Of a DNA stretch of 64,000 nucleotides, positions 13,044 through 25,334 are shown piece after piece (within the stretch, counting starts at the first letter, position 1; each line of letters begins with the position of its first letter). Below the pieces are notes generated by a model. The model did no database searches, was not told the origin of the DNA, and worked only from the letters and a program-made list of their open reading frames with translations. The stretch is taken from NCBI GenBank assembly GCA_001414345.1, contig LLCB01000119.1:178366-242365 (forward strand), in the 5' to 3' direction. The DNA comes from Hymenoscyphus infarciens. Lineage: Eukaryota; Ascomycota; Leotiomycetes; Helotiales; Helotiaceae. Position numbers and translations under genes: made by a program.

Positions 13044-13540
13044 TATAATAGTATACTATCCTAGATTATTATATAATAGCTAGATTATTATATAATAGTA
13101 CTATCTAGAATTGTCGGCATTTATAAAACTACTAATACTCTTAAGTAGTGTTAATACCTCTAATACTCTTTTAGCTAAGATTATAAAATAACCGATACTT
13201 ATATAAGCGAAGTGTCGAAGGTATTAATATCTAACATTTATATACAGAAGGGATTAAGGTCTAGATATTATATATTTAGCTTTCTAAAAGATTAGAGGTT
13301 ATATATTTAGCTTTTTAGCTCTTATTGTTTAGTATTAGCTATATTAGACAGGGCTTGGTTATTATTATTATTAGAACTTAGAAGCTTCTAACCTTCTTAT
13401 ATATAGACGTTTATGTTTAGTATAGTAGAGGGACAGTTATTGTTTTCTTCCGTATTAGTACCTAGTATCTACATACGTTATTCTACTATACGCACTCCTA
13501 TATGCCTCTACTGTAGTTATGTGTATTTCGTGCTGTTATA
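13044..13540 (+). repeat. 3' LTR of gypsy copy 1
   Basis: 497 bp, matches 6,307-6,803. It keeps more CA and TG than the 5' LTR (for example near 13,430-13,540), so the two LTRs were RIPed unequally. The target duplication AGTAA follows. Confidence 0.9.
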
Positions 13541-13840
13541 AGTAATTAGTTTATTTACTTAGAAAGTAATAAGTCTACTTCTTTAATACTTCTTATTTAG
13601 TAATTAGTCTATTTACTTATAAAGTAATAAGTCTATTAATCTATTATTTAGTACTAAGTCTACTTATTTAGTTCTTTTTATTAAGTTATTAGTCTATTTA
13701 CTTAGAAAGTAATTAGTCTACTTATTTAATACTTCTTATTTATCTATTAACTATAATTAAGTTAAGAGGCTTAAAAATTATAAAGCTTTTAAATAAAGTA
13801 TATATAAAAGTTATATATAAAAAATATATATAAAAAGTTA
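13541..13840. repeat. right arm of long inverted repeat
   Basis: Reverse-complement partner of 5,775-6,055, with the same roughly 60-bp unit array (for example the units around 13,590-13,720) and the same outer segment containing gttaagaggctta at about 13,761-13,773. It begins immediately after the 3' LTR, and its first five bases AGTAA are the target duplication of that insertion. Confidence 0.6.
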
Positions 13841-16820
13841 AGAATTCTTAGCTAAAAGCTTTAGAAAATTAAGCGAGAAATGAATATATAAGTAAGCTAA
13901 TTACTTTAGTAAAAGTATTTATTCTTCTTATACTTCTTTAGCTTTTAAAAGTTCTCTCTCTATCTTATAGAATTATTATTCTAACTAATTAAGTACTATA
14001 TAATAGTAAGATTATTAAAGTTTATAGACTATTCTCTCTAATTATAGAGTTATAGATATTCAACTTTAATATACTTAAGAAGTACTAGTATCTACTATAG
14101 TAAAAAGAGTAAGTACTATATAGACTAGGATTATTACTAATCTCTATAAGATTCCTTCTAAAAGCTTTAAGAAAAACGTTACTTCTCTATTTTAATTAGT
14201 CTTATAATTTATAAGAGAGTAAGAAGAGTAGTTTATACTAATCTACTTAGAGTTACCTAGTTAGTTATATTAATCTTTCTAAAGATATACTTCTTAGTAA
14301 TATAAGACTTCTAGAACTAATTAAGAAGTACTTATATAGAAAAAAGATATAGATTCTCTTTATTAAAGTAAAAGTAGAAAGGCTTAATCTCTATTAAAAA
14401 GATAATTAGATAGATAAAGAGAAGAGAGAGATAACTTACTACTAAGTTAGTATATCTTCTAGAATATAAGTATTAGCTTAATCTTACTAATCTACTTATT
14501 AATAACCTTAATATAATATACCTAGATCTTAAAAACCTTATTAAATCAGAGTAGATAAAAGAAGAACAAAAGGTAGATAGCTTATATTATACTTCTTTAT
14601 ATAAAGCCTCTCTAATTATTCTTTAGATCACTTCTAAGATTAGTAAGATATTATAGTAGTTTAGTATTATAATTAACGTTATAGAGCTTTTTAAGATTCT
14701 TATTAATAATAGAGTATATACTTATAGTAATCTCTCTAGTAAAGATCTAGAATAATTAATTAGTACTTTTATAATTTATAAGAATATTTATCTATCTTTC
14801 TTCTTTATAAGCTAATTATATACTTTAAAACTTCTTAAAAGAGTAATAGAGTACTTTTTTATCTACTACTAAATACTCACCTCTATATAAGATTCTACTT
14901 ATTAAGCTTACTTAAAAACCCCTAGCTTACTACTACTCTTATCTTAAGTACTTATAAGTAGGTTTAGCCTTTACTATTATAAAGAGTAAGCTTCTCTTTC
15001 TTAAAGCCTTTTATAAGATATCTTTATCTCTTTATTACTCTCTTCTTTATAGATAGTAGTTATAAATTTAAAGAAGTAATTCTAGAGACTAGAGTAATTA
15101 GTCTTATAAATTTTAAGAGAAGTTCTAGAAGTAAGAAATAAGTTATCTTTAATATTACTTTTAGATACTTATATAAAAAGAAGCTATAAATAGCTTTTTA
15201 ATATTATTTCCTATTTATATAAAAGCTAATTTAAGAGCGTCTTTTTTATTCTAAGTATTAAGTATATTCTTATTTACTTCTTTAATATATATATAAGATA
15301 TACTCTCTTTATCTAATTTATTAAGAGAGTCTATATTATAAGTAGATTAGTTAGAGAGAGAGAGAGATTAAGAGATTAAAAGTTAAAAGATTAAAAGATT
15401 ATAAAGATAAAAAGGTTAAGAGCTTAGAAGGTATTTTTATTTACTTATAAATTAAGATAGTGTTTATTCTACTCTTCTATATCTCTACCTCTATCTCTAC
15501 TCTCTCTTTAACCTCTACTACTAATAGTACTATAGAGCTAGAGCTTTATAAAAAGCGAGCTAAAAAAGAGAAGAAGAGTACTATAATTCTATAAGAGTTA
15601 GAGAATATCTCTACTTATATCTTAAAGTATAACTATAAGCGAGTACTAAAAGCTAAAGATATTAACTACTATAATACTAGCTAAAAGAGCTATCTCTTAG
15701 CTTTTATAGATTAGTTTATAGAGTTAGGATATTATATACTAGTTATAAAAAAGAAGGAGAATAGAGTATTATCTAAGAAAGAGATAGAGCTTATTATTAG
15801 TATTTAAGAGAATACTAAGCTATAGCTCTCTTCTCTTTTAAGTACGTCTTAGAAGGTTATTATTAAGTACTACTATAATTATAATTATAACTATACTATA
15901 AACCACGTTATATTCTTAAGCTCTTATATAAAGAATAATAGCTAAAAGAAGATTATTAAGTATATAATATCCTAAGTAAATAGTAAACTTATTAGCTAGT
16001 CTATTATCGAGAAACTAGAACTAGAAATAGAATAGTAGAGATTAAAAGTCTTAGAAATTATAAAGCATTTTTCGGAGCTAGGCCTTATATATACTAAATT
16101 ATAACTCTTACTCTCTTTTATTATCTCCTTTCTAATAAGTAAGATTAAAGATATTCCTAGTATCTAAGAGAATTTAGAGATATTATTTATTAATAGTACT
16201 TACGTCTCTTATAAATACTAAGCTAGGTTATACTCTAAGAAGTAATATAGAAAGAAGTAAGAGACGTAGCGTAGAGAGAAAGTAAGTAAATAAATCTATT
16301 CTATCTTACTTCTTTATAATTTATAAAGTGAAATTTATTATAAGAGATTACTACTATCTTTTATAATTATAAGAGTAATAAAGATATCTTTTAGTCTAAG
16401 AAGAAAGCTAAAGAAGTAAATAATAAGAGCTTTATAATATCTTCTTTATTTATTAAAAAGGTTCTTAAGAAGATTATAGATTATAATACTATTATTAATA
16501 TATATAGACTAAACGTCTTATAAGAGAGAAGTATCTTAGAGATACTTTTAAGAAGTACTTTTAATCTACTAAGTCTAGTAAGATCTATATATATAATAAG
16601 CTTTAAAAGATTATAAAATAGTTAAGAGAGCTTAAGAAAAAGCTAAGTATATAAGACTCTATTATAGATAATTAGATTAAATAAAAGACTTATTCTCTCT
16701 CTAAAAGACTTATAAACTTCAAGTAAAACCCTAGGAATTATTATAAATTAATTTATAAAAACTATATACTCTTTACTTAATACTCTTATAAATTTCAAAG
16801 GAAATATCTTCTATACTATA
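13841..16820. other. unassigned RIPed DNA, possibly a decayed element
   Basis: About 3 kb between the inverted repeat and the next gypsy insertion. It includes long hydrophilic plus-strand frames broken only by TAA/TAG (for example about 15,540-16,250), but I recognise no transposase, reverse transcriptase or cellular family in them. Short purine-rich runs such as gagagagagagatt (about 15,355-15,370) occur. It is probably another repeat family, because only repeated DNA is expected to be RIPed so heavily, but the family and ends are unknown. Confidence 0.4.
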
Positions 16821-16825
16821 GTATC

Positions 16826-17199
16826 TATATTAGTACGCTATTCTGAATTGCCGGCATTCGTAAAACTACTAATACCTCTATAATTAACCTAATACTTATA
16901 AGATAGAAGATACTAAAGAGAGTAAGGTTTAGATATTATATATTTCGCTTTAAAGTCTTATATATTTAGCTTTAAGGCCTTTATTATTTTATTAGCTATA
17001 TTAAGAAGAGCTTAGTTATTATTATTATTAAGACTTAGTAGTCTCTAACCTCTTATATATAGATATTTATACTTAATATAGAAGAGAGATAGTTTTTCCT
17101 TTTCTTCTATATTAGAGCCTAGTATTTATATATATTATTCTATCTTAAATATACTTTTATATCTCTCTTCTATAATAGTATATATTTTATACTATTATA
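16826..17199 (+). repeat. 5' LTR of gypsy copy 2
   Basis: 374 bp, partner of 32,753-33,126. Ends CTATTATA like the other gypsy LTRs; the first eight bases read TATATTAG in place of TATAATAG. Preceded by GTATC. Confidence 0.88.
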
Positions 17200-17549
17200 T
17201 ATAAAGGAAAAACTCTTCTTTACTAATAATAGCTTTTATAATATCTCTTTTAAGCTTATCGTTGCTTTTTATTTTAATTTCGATTTAGCTTAGAATTAGA
17301 CTATTATAATACTATTCTTAAATAGCTAAGATTCTAGAGATCTTCTAAATAGCTAGTAATACTAGGGTTTAGTATTTATATAAATAGCTAGTAAAAATCG
17401 TATCTTATATATTAAGAGATTAGAATATACTAAGTATTCCTAAGAATTCTAATAACTCTCTTAGTATAAGAATTACTATATATAATTTAGTTAGTTAATA
17501 TATAATAGTTCTCTAGAAAACTCTTAAATTAACCTCTTTATCTCTTTTA

Positions 17550-18595
17550 AATTAATATTTAATATATTAGATTTAGAAGTAACTTTAGATTCTTTCTAAG
17601 CTCTACTTTAAAGTATAGAGCTCTTTTTTAGAGAAGAAAGTTAAGTACTAATAGAATAGTCTCTAACTTATTACTATATATCTAAGAATAATAAAAAGTC
17701 CTAGAATAATAAAGGTAAAAGTATAGCTCCTAGAAGCTAGAGAGATAACTAATACTTTTTAAATATAAATAAGATATAGAGAGTAATATAAGCTATAGAG
17801 GCTAAAGATTAAGAAAAAGAAGAAAGAATCTAGTAGTAAGATAACTAAATCGCTTAATTAATAGATTTAGTATAATAAATTAGTAAACACTTACTAAGTA
17901 ATAATTAGAGTCTAAGTTCTTACTAACTAAATTAAACTCCTTCTTTATACTCTTCTATTATACTAGACTATCTTTAAATATAAAACTCTACTTCTAATAT
18001 TCTTCCTTTATATTAATTATAATAATCTATCTCTTACTTATAAGCTAAAACCTAACTAAAAGCCTAATAACCTATTAAAAGTAAAATTATAAAGAAAATT
18101 AAACCTTTAAATAGTAGTACTTTACTTATTTATAAATCATAGAAGATATCTATATATAATAGACTTTAAGTAAATATTAACTATTACTATACTCTTAAAA
18201 CTTATAAAGCTTTTATCTAAGAGATAACTATAAAACTTACTAGGAACTACTTAAAGCCTTAATATAAGTTAGATATAAGTAATATAGCTTTTAAAGATTA
18301 ATAAGATATAATAGAGCTTCTTAATTCCTACTTCCTAACTAGTTATAAGAAAGAGAATACTTAGAATAAATTTTAAGCCTTATAAATCGATAGAAAAGGT
18401 TATATAAAAGAAACCTTTTTAGATTTTAGAGTACGCTTCTTAAGTATAACTATATTTAAAGAGATACTAGAGTTAGAAAGATTCTACTAGATATAGAATA
18501 AGATTACGCTCTAGCTCTAAAGTAGCTCTATATTAGCTAAGAGATATTAGAATTATAATTTTAATAAAATAGTAGTAGATCTTTTAATCTTAAAT
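17550..18595 (+). pseudogene. gag relic of gypsy copy 2, first part
   Basis: Decayed Gag-coding sequence aligned to about 7,130-8,160 of copy 1. It is interrupted at 18,595 by the non-autonomous LTR element and continues at about 20,918. Stops are of the RIP type. Confidence 0.65.
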
Positions 18596-18854
18596 TATGA
18601 CAGCATACTATTATTCTAGATAGCTGGGAGTACCTGCTATATATAAGGTTTCAGTAGTTGTTGTCTTATATTATCTGTTTTAGGAAGGTTACGTAGGTTC
18701 AGGCTTTTGTATTAGCCGACGTATATCGTTGTTCGGTTTCGTACCTCTTATATATTAGTATCGTTTAGAGCTGTCTTCGCTCTTTACCTTTAGTTTTCGT
18801 GTTAATAACTACGAATAGACTACTTCTCTACTCTACTTCTGCCTTATTATTATA
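18596..18854 (+). repeat. 5' LTR of non-autonomous element
   Basis: 259 bp, starts TATGACAG and ends TTATTATA. Nearly the same sequence as 20,654-20,912, with differences mainly of RIP type. Its right half is shared with the LTRs of the element at 46,491-47,719. Confidence 0.88.
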
Positions 18855-19000
18855 TTAAACTAAAGGTTACTCTTCTTATTAGGCTCTTAACCTTACTTCT
18901 ATTCCGGCCTCTCTGCTGCCGACTCTGCGAACCCCTTTAAACGGCTTCTTAGACCCCTCGCTAGCGACTCTTGAATCGACACCAAGCTTAAGACCTCCCC

Positions 19001-19110
19001 CTCTAGCGTTTTCGGACCCCCTTCTGGCATCTTCGGATCCCTCTCTCTGGCGTCTTTGGACCCTCTTCTGGCATCTTCGGATCCCCCCCCTCTGGCGTCT
19101 GCGGACTCCC
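19001..19110 (+). repeat. leader tandem array of non-autonomous element
   Basis: About five imperfect units of roughly 20-25 bp with the core 'tctggcatcttcgga' alternating with 'tctggcgtctttgga'. The same array in RIPed form occurs at 46,821-46,935 in the related element, so the array is a feature of the family. Confidence 0.75.
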
Positions 19111-19468
19111 CCCCCCTTCTTTTTTCGACTTCATGTCGAACCAGTTCCGCTACGAGGCGTTAAACGACCTTCCAGGGCCACCCCCCTTTTCGAAAAGACA
19201 CCTCTTATTCGATTCCTCTCCGACCTAATTCGTACGCTAAAACAATAAGGGCTTAGCCCCTCTGAAAAGACTTTTCAAATGCGAACGATAATCGGACGAG
19301 ATAGCGGCACACAAAGGACAAAACGATCGGTTAGCCGAGATGGAGGACAAAATTCTAAGCGAACTTCGAAGTTAAATCCCACCTCCGAACCCTTCTTTGC
19401 TTTTATGCCTGAATTCAGACCTCTTTCGCTTACGGGCCCCTGCCTCTGATGCCTTTCTACCACTTCCC

Positions 19469-20250
19469 TCGAATCGGATACGAATCGGTCGAAATACGCT
19501 TTCTATCAGGACCAAAGAAGTAAGCTCTTAGCTAAGTTATCGCTATTAATCCCGACCAAACATCATCTAACTCCACTCTAAACTTCTAGCGAACATTTAA
19601 AAGACTACGGTTACGAACCGAGTCCCCGCTAGTATAAAGGTTAAAAGAGATAGAAGTGGAATTAGGATAAGATTATGCTAAAGAAACTTTTACCGACTTT
19701 AAAAGGTTACTTTTCGAGTACGGCTATACTTAGAGAGATACTAGAATCGGAATGCTTCTTTTATATTTAGGACACACCTTAGCTTATCCGAATCCCCTAT
19801 AATACAATAGCAACTCTTCTTCGAAATCGGAAGATAAATAAGTCCTTAAGTACCTCGAAGGGAATAAGGCAATATAACAACTTCGGCATTAAGTTCATTT
19901 AACTAGCCGAAACCCCTCCTTTTATTGTCCTAAACTTCGGATAGCATTTTTAACTTCGGCAACAACTTCGCTTTTGACTAGCCGAAACCCCACCGACTCT
20001 AGCAAGGAGTCTTTCTTACTTTCTTTTACTTCTGGCCGGGCCAGAAGTCCTTTTTTTTTCATTTGAACTTTCGAATCGGATACGAATCGAATCAGTACGC
20101 TCTCGAAAGGATAGTGACCTCTTAGCTGAGTTATTACTATCTACGACATTATCGACTTTTCGTTTCCGACTTCACTCCTTTTTTTTTCGAATTCGAATCG
20201 GATGCGAATCGGTACGCTCTCGAAGTAAGCTCTTAACTGAGTTATCACTG
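19469..20250 (+). repeat. dispersed internal modules of non-autonomous element
   Basis: A module of about 60-80 bp containing 'tcgaatcggatacgaatcg', then 'acgct', then 'ctcttagctgagttat' is present at about 19,469-19,540, 20,070-20,140 and 20,191-20,250. A second module ('cttcggca', then 'actagccgaaacccc') occurs at 19,881-19,916 and 19,954-19,991. A third ('agcatctacgaa', then 'ctcgcttac') follows at about 20,420-20,473 and 20,478-20,549. No protein reading explains this arrangement. Confidence 0.7.
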
Positions 20251-20653
20251 CCTCTCAACTGAACGACCTCCGACTCTACTCTGAATTCGCCTTCGACTTT
20301 TGAACTTTTTGAACTTTAAACTTTTTACTTTTTCTAACCTGCTGGACAGGATCGGACCACACTCTTTTAGCGAATGCTTGCTTTTAATATTAAAGGATTA
20401 GAAACGAAGTCTCTTTATAAGCATCTACGAAGTCGATTCAGAACCGACATCTCGCTTACGACAATTTCAATAGATAAAGCATCTACGAACTCGGGTTAGC
20501 CACGATTCAGACCCTAATCTACCTTCTCGCTTACAACAAAATCAATAAATACGACAAATGCTTCGACCTCGATAACAATGCTATAGCATCCTAATTCAAC
20601 TCTAAACGATAAGAGAGAAGACTTAGAGACAAGTCTTTTTCAAGAGAAGGGGA

Positions 20654-20912
20654 TATGACAGTATACTATTATCCTTAATAGCTAGGAGTACCTGCCACAT
20701 ATAAGGTTTCAGCAGTTATTGTCTTATATTGTCTATTTTAGGAAGGTTACGTAGGTTCAGGCTTTTATATTAGCCGACGTATATCGTTGTTCGGTTTCGT
20801 ACCTCTTATATATTAGCATTATTCAGAGCTGTCTTCGCTCTTTACCTTTAGTTTTCGCGTTAATAACTACGAATAGACTACTTCTCTACTCTACTCCTGC
20901 CTTGTTATTACA
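20654..20912 (+). repeat. 3' LTR of non-autonomous element
   Basis: 259 bp, begins TATGACAG directly after a polypurine tract and ends ATTACA, followed by the duplication TAAAT. Confidence 0.88.
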
Positions 20913-20917
20913 TAAAT

Positions 20918-23900
20918 AAAGAGAAGTACTAAAATATAGAGTTGTCTATAACTAGTATTATAGCTAAACTAATTAGTATAATCTTATTATTTAAAAAGAT
21001 AAGTACTTTTCGATTCTTACCTAGCTTTATACTAAAACTCTCTCTACTCTTATATAGACTTAATCCTACTTCTTAGAAGATTTTATAAACTCTTAAATCT
21101 TTTTCTACTAGTAAAAAATTAAAGACTATATTAATATACTAAGTTCTTACTAGTATAAAGTATTACTATTATAGTAAGTCTAGATATTTTAAACCTAATT
21201 ACTCTAATCTTCTTAATATTAATAAGATAGATAATTAATCTAAAGAAGAATAACTATCTAAAGAGTACTCTAACTCTAACCTAAGTTAGATAGAAAACGA
21301 AGAGACCTAGATAAAAATTCCTTTCTAAGCTTATATAATTATAATCTAACTAGACTTAATCTTTCTAAACTTATAAAAGGAAAACAGTTTCTTATAAATA
21401 CTACTCTTAGTATATAAAGATATAGTATTAAATTATAAGCTTTAATAGATATAGAAGTAAATAGATACTTATTTCTAAATTAACTTCTAGTCTTATACTT
21501 ATCTAAAATAATAGGTTTAAAGATTTAGAAATTACTATATATAGTATCTATTTATAGATATAATAATAGTACTAAAAGCTAGATAACTTAGTTTATATAA
21601 CTATATCTAAATATTAATAAATATTATATTCTTAACTACTCTTTTATTATTCTAGACCTTAGATAGTAAGACTTAATTATTAATAATAAGTAGTTAAACT
21701 ATTTTAAAGTCTTTCTTAATCTCTTAAAGAACTAGATTAATTAGCTAATTAATAACTTTCTAACTCTTTACTTTAGTAAAAAGATCTTACTTTTACTTTT
21801 TAGCTAGAACTAGAAACCTATTTTAAATTACTAGTTAGATATAAATTAAAGAGAATATATAATCTATTAATAAGAAAGATATAAAAAGAGTAGACTTATA
21901 AATATAGCTAAGTTATTACTCTTATTTATAATACTAATACCTCTTAAAATTTTAACCTCTAACTCTAGCTTAAAGCTCTTTTAAACTACTAATATAGCTT
22001 TAAAAAGCTAGACTCTATACTCTTTTATTAGTAAAATAAGTATAAATACTATATACTTTAATATAAAATAACCTAACTTAGAATTCTATATAACTAGTAT
22101 TTATAAGTTAGATTAGATTATTAATAAAAGATTAGCTTCTTTTTAAAATAATAATAATATAAGAGCTCTAATATAAGCTTAACTTTTAAAATATTACTCT
22201 TCTTATAAAGACGTATTCTTAAAAGTAGCTTCTAATAAGCTCTCTTCTTACTATAAATATAACTATAAGATTACTTTAAATAAACTACTTCTTAACTCTT
22301 TTTTACCTTTATATTAATAGTTAACTATAAAGCTTAAAGCTATAAAGAAGTATTTTATAAAAAACCTAGATAAAAGATTTATTATTAATAGTAATAACTC
22401 TTTTACCTCTCTAATACTCTTTATTTAAAAAGCTAATAGTAATAAGTTATAATTCTATATTAATTATAAGAAGCTAAATACTCTAACCTAAAATAATCTC
22501 TATCTAATCTCTTAAATTAATAAGCTTCCTTTAAAGATAAGAATTGCTAAAATCTTTACTAAATTAGATATAAGATAAGCTTTCTATTATATCTAAATAA
22601 ACCTTATTTTAGAAGAGATAACTATATTTAAAACTAGGTATAGTATATATAAATATAAAGTCCTCTTTTTTAGACTCTATAATAGCTCTATTATCTATTA
22701 ATATTATATAAATAACGTCTTAATTAATTATTTAGATAACTTCTATATTACTTACTTAGATAATATTTTAATTTATTTAAATACTATTAAAGAATATAAA
22801 GAATAGGTTAAGAAGGTTCTAAATTAGCTCTAAGAAGCTAGACTCTAAGTAGATATTAAGAAAAGCGAATTTAGTATTACTAGAGTTAAATACTTAAGAT
22901 TTATCTTAACTATAAAGAGACTTAAAGTTAATTCTAAAAAGGTAGAATCTTTATAAAACTAGGTTTAACCTACTACTATAATAAGTATAAAGTCTTATCT
23001 AAGGTTTATAGGATTTTATAAATAATTTATTAAAGATTATTTTAAAATTACTAAACCTTTAACTATAATAATATATCTTTTAGAGCTATTTCTATAAACG
23101 CTTAAATATAAAGAAGCTTTTAAAGTATTAAGAACTAGGCTACTTACTATATAAACCTTATACTACTTTAACTCTAATTATAATATAAAGGTAGAAATAA
23201 ACTTCTTAGAAGAAGTAATAGTAGGCGTATTCTTATAATAATATAATAGCTTTTAGTATTCTATTAAGTTCTACTTATACGTTCTAGTTAGCTATAAATT
23301 AAACTAGAAGATTTATAATAAAGAGCTATCTATTATTATAAAAGCTTTTAAGAAATAGTATCTTAAACTTATATTATATTAGAAGTATATTAATATATAT
23401 TTAAACTATAGATTATTAGAATACTTTATAATAACTAAGCTACTTATAGCTAAGTAAGTTTAATAGATAGAGTTTTTATTAAACTTTAACTTTTAAATCT
23501 AAGTTATATCTAAGAAGAGTAATTAAAAAGTAGCTATATTAACTTAATATAAATAAGACCTAAAAACCTATAATTAAGCTAAATTAGATAGCTACTTATA
23601 TACTCTTTTAAGACCTAATTAGTTAGACTTCTAAATTAATACTAAACTTACTTAGATCTTTTTATAAGAATGTTTATATCTCTTAATATAATTTAGTTAG
23701 ATATTATTTTAGAGTTAAGTTTAGATATAATTTAAAAGTTAAAAGAAGATAATCTATACTTCTTTTAGAAAGAACGTTATAAACTTCTAGATAAATACTC
23801 TATCTTATTAGATAATTTACTTCTTTTTAAGAATTAACTTTATATTTAAAGAAATACTAAACTCTATATAAAGCTAATCTAAGAAGTCTATAACTAAGTA

Positions 23901-25165
23901 TCTAGTAATTACTTAAATATAAAAAAGATATACTAGTTATTAGTATAATACTACTACTAAGTTAGACTAGGTTTATACTATAAGAGGTATATAGTAAATT
24001 ATTAAGCTTATAAATACTCTTATTCTTAATAAACTAAGTAATAAGGCTTTCTTTACTCTTTACTAGTACTTAACTACTTTATATAATATTTATATATAGA
24101 TTTTTAATTATTTCTAAAAAATAAATATAGATTTAATACTATATTAGTCTTTATTAACTAACTTAGAAAAGATTTAGTATTAATACCTTACTACTTAACT
24201 ATAGATACTAAAAGACTAGCTAAACTCTTTATTTAATAGATTTACTATATTAGTTACTACTCTAAATTAATTATATTTAATTAAGAATCTTAATTTATAT
24301 TATTATTTTAGATTAAATTTTATTAAATAATTAGTATTAAGCTTAAGCTTAGTATTACTTACTATAAATAGATAGATAGATAGATAGAGATAATAAACTA
24401 ATATATTAATTAAAGACTAAAGCCTTTTATAACCTACTATTAAGATAACTAGAGCGAATTAATCCCTCTAATAAATAGAGTATAAATAATACTTCTATAC
24501 TTATCTATTAATATAACCTCTTATTAGCTTAAGTTTAGACTTAACCTAAGAACTTTATAAAACTAGAATACGTTAAAGACTTCTATTTTCTAAAAACGTC
24601 TTAATTATAATAAGATAGTAAAAGTAGCTTAATATATATAATCTACTTAGAGAATAGCTAAAAATAATATAGATAAGGCTTAGTAAAGAATAGAGAATAG
24701 TATAAATTAGTACTAAAGAGCTATTAACTAAAACGTTAGAGATAAAGTCTACTTATCTACTAAGTTTCTTAAAATAAATCGTTCTAGCTAAAAGCTTACT
24801 AAATAGTAAATAAGACCTTTTAAAATACTAGATTATATAAGACACTTCTATAAGCTAAAACTTCTAAAAAGATTATTAATTTATAATATTTTCGCTTTTA
24901 ATATACTTTTAAAAGATCTAAATACCTCTCTACTAAGATAAGAGGCTCTAGAGCTTCTACTAGATATTATTTAAGATATATAAGAATAAGAAGTATAAGA
25001 AATACTTAGTAGTAGACTTTTTAAAAGATAGCTATAATACTAGATAAAATAGATTAAATATAATTTAAATCCTACTTAGTATTCTATAAATAATTTTTAA
25101 AGCTTACTATATTATCTAAAAGACTTTTATACTAAATATCTAAAAGAGTTAAAACTACTCTAACT
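20918..25165 (+). pseudogene. gag-pol relic of gypsy copy 2, second part
   Basis: Continuation of Gag-Pol. The zinc knuckle is at about 21,155-21,205 and the protease at about 21,430-21,455. Reverse transcriptase covers about 22,370-22,900, with its active site read as Y-L-D-N at 22,751-22,762 where YxDD is expected; D to N fits a G-to-A RIP change. RNase H lies at about 23,150-23,450. Integrase is at about 24,050-24,600, with the QTDGQTE block turned into a GATA-like repeat (24,367-24,391). The chromodomain is at about 24,965-25,165. All domains are present in the normal order, so this copy shows what the family looked like before deletions; RIP has filled it with TAA and TAG. Confidence 0.82.
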
Positions 25166-25334
25166 TCTCTCTAAATAGATTAATATATAAGAATTAAATA
25201 AGAATTAGATAAAAGAGTTAATTTATAAAACTCTATTAATACTTTCTAATTCTAGTTATTTTTAATAAAAAACTTATAATAAAAACCTAAGATAAACTAA
25301 GACTAAGTTACTACTAAAATAGAGCCTACGCCGT

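Larger units (their letters stand above)
6307..13540 (+). mobile_element. Ty3/gypsy LTR retrotransposon with chromodomain (copy 1)
   Basis: Two LTRs of identical length (497 bp, 6,307-6,803 and 13,044-13,540) begin TATAATAG and end with its inverted counterpart (CTATTATA and CTGTTATA). The element is flanked by the five-base duplication AGTAA (6,302-6,306 and 13,541-13,545). A polypurine tract (13,031-13,043) abuts the 3' LTR. Internal order on the plus strand is Gag with zinc knuckle, protease, reverse transcriptase, integrase and chromodomain, which is the order of fungal chromodomain-bearing gypsy elements. About 0.86 kb covering the catalytic half of reverse transcriptase and RNase H is missing compared with the copy at 16,826-33,126, so this copy could not move on its own even before RIP. 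Confidence 0.9.
18596..20912 (+). mobile_element. non-autonomous LTR element (nested, lightly RIPed)
   Basis: 2,317 bp with two 259-bp LTRs (18,596-18,854 and 20,654-20,912) and target duplication TAAAT (18,591-18,595 and 20,913-20,917). The interior, about 1.8 kb, has a clearly higher GC content and retains CA and TG. It contains no recognisable protease, reverse transcriptase or integrase. Instead it is built from repeated modules: a leader array (19,001-19,110), three copies of a roughly 70-bp module, two of a roughly 36-bp module and two of a roughly 60-75 bp module. A polypurine tract (20,641-20,653) precedes the 3' LTR. A short methionine-led frame at 19,133 (starting MSNQFRYEALND) is soon closed and could be a Gag remnant. 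It resembles TRIM or LARD-type elements that depend on enzymes supplied by others. Confidence 0.85.

Noticed and set aside
19275..19463. 62-codon minus-strand frame
   Set aside because: Inside the repeat-built interior of the non-autonomous LTR element; no counterpart in the second copy and no known motif.
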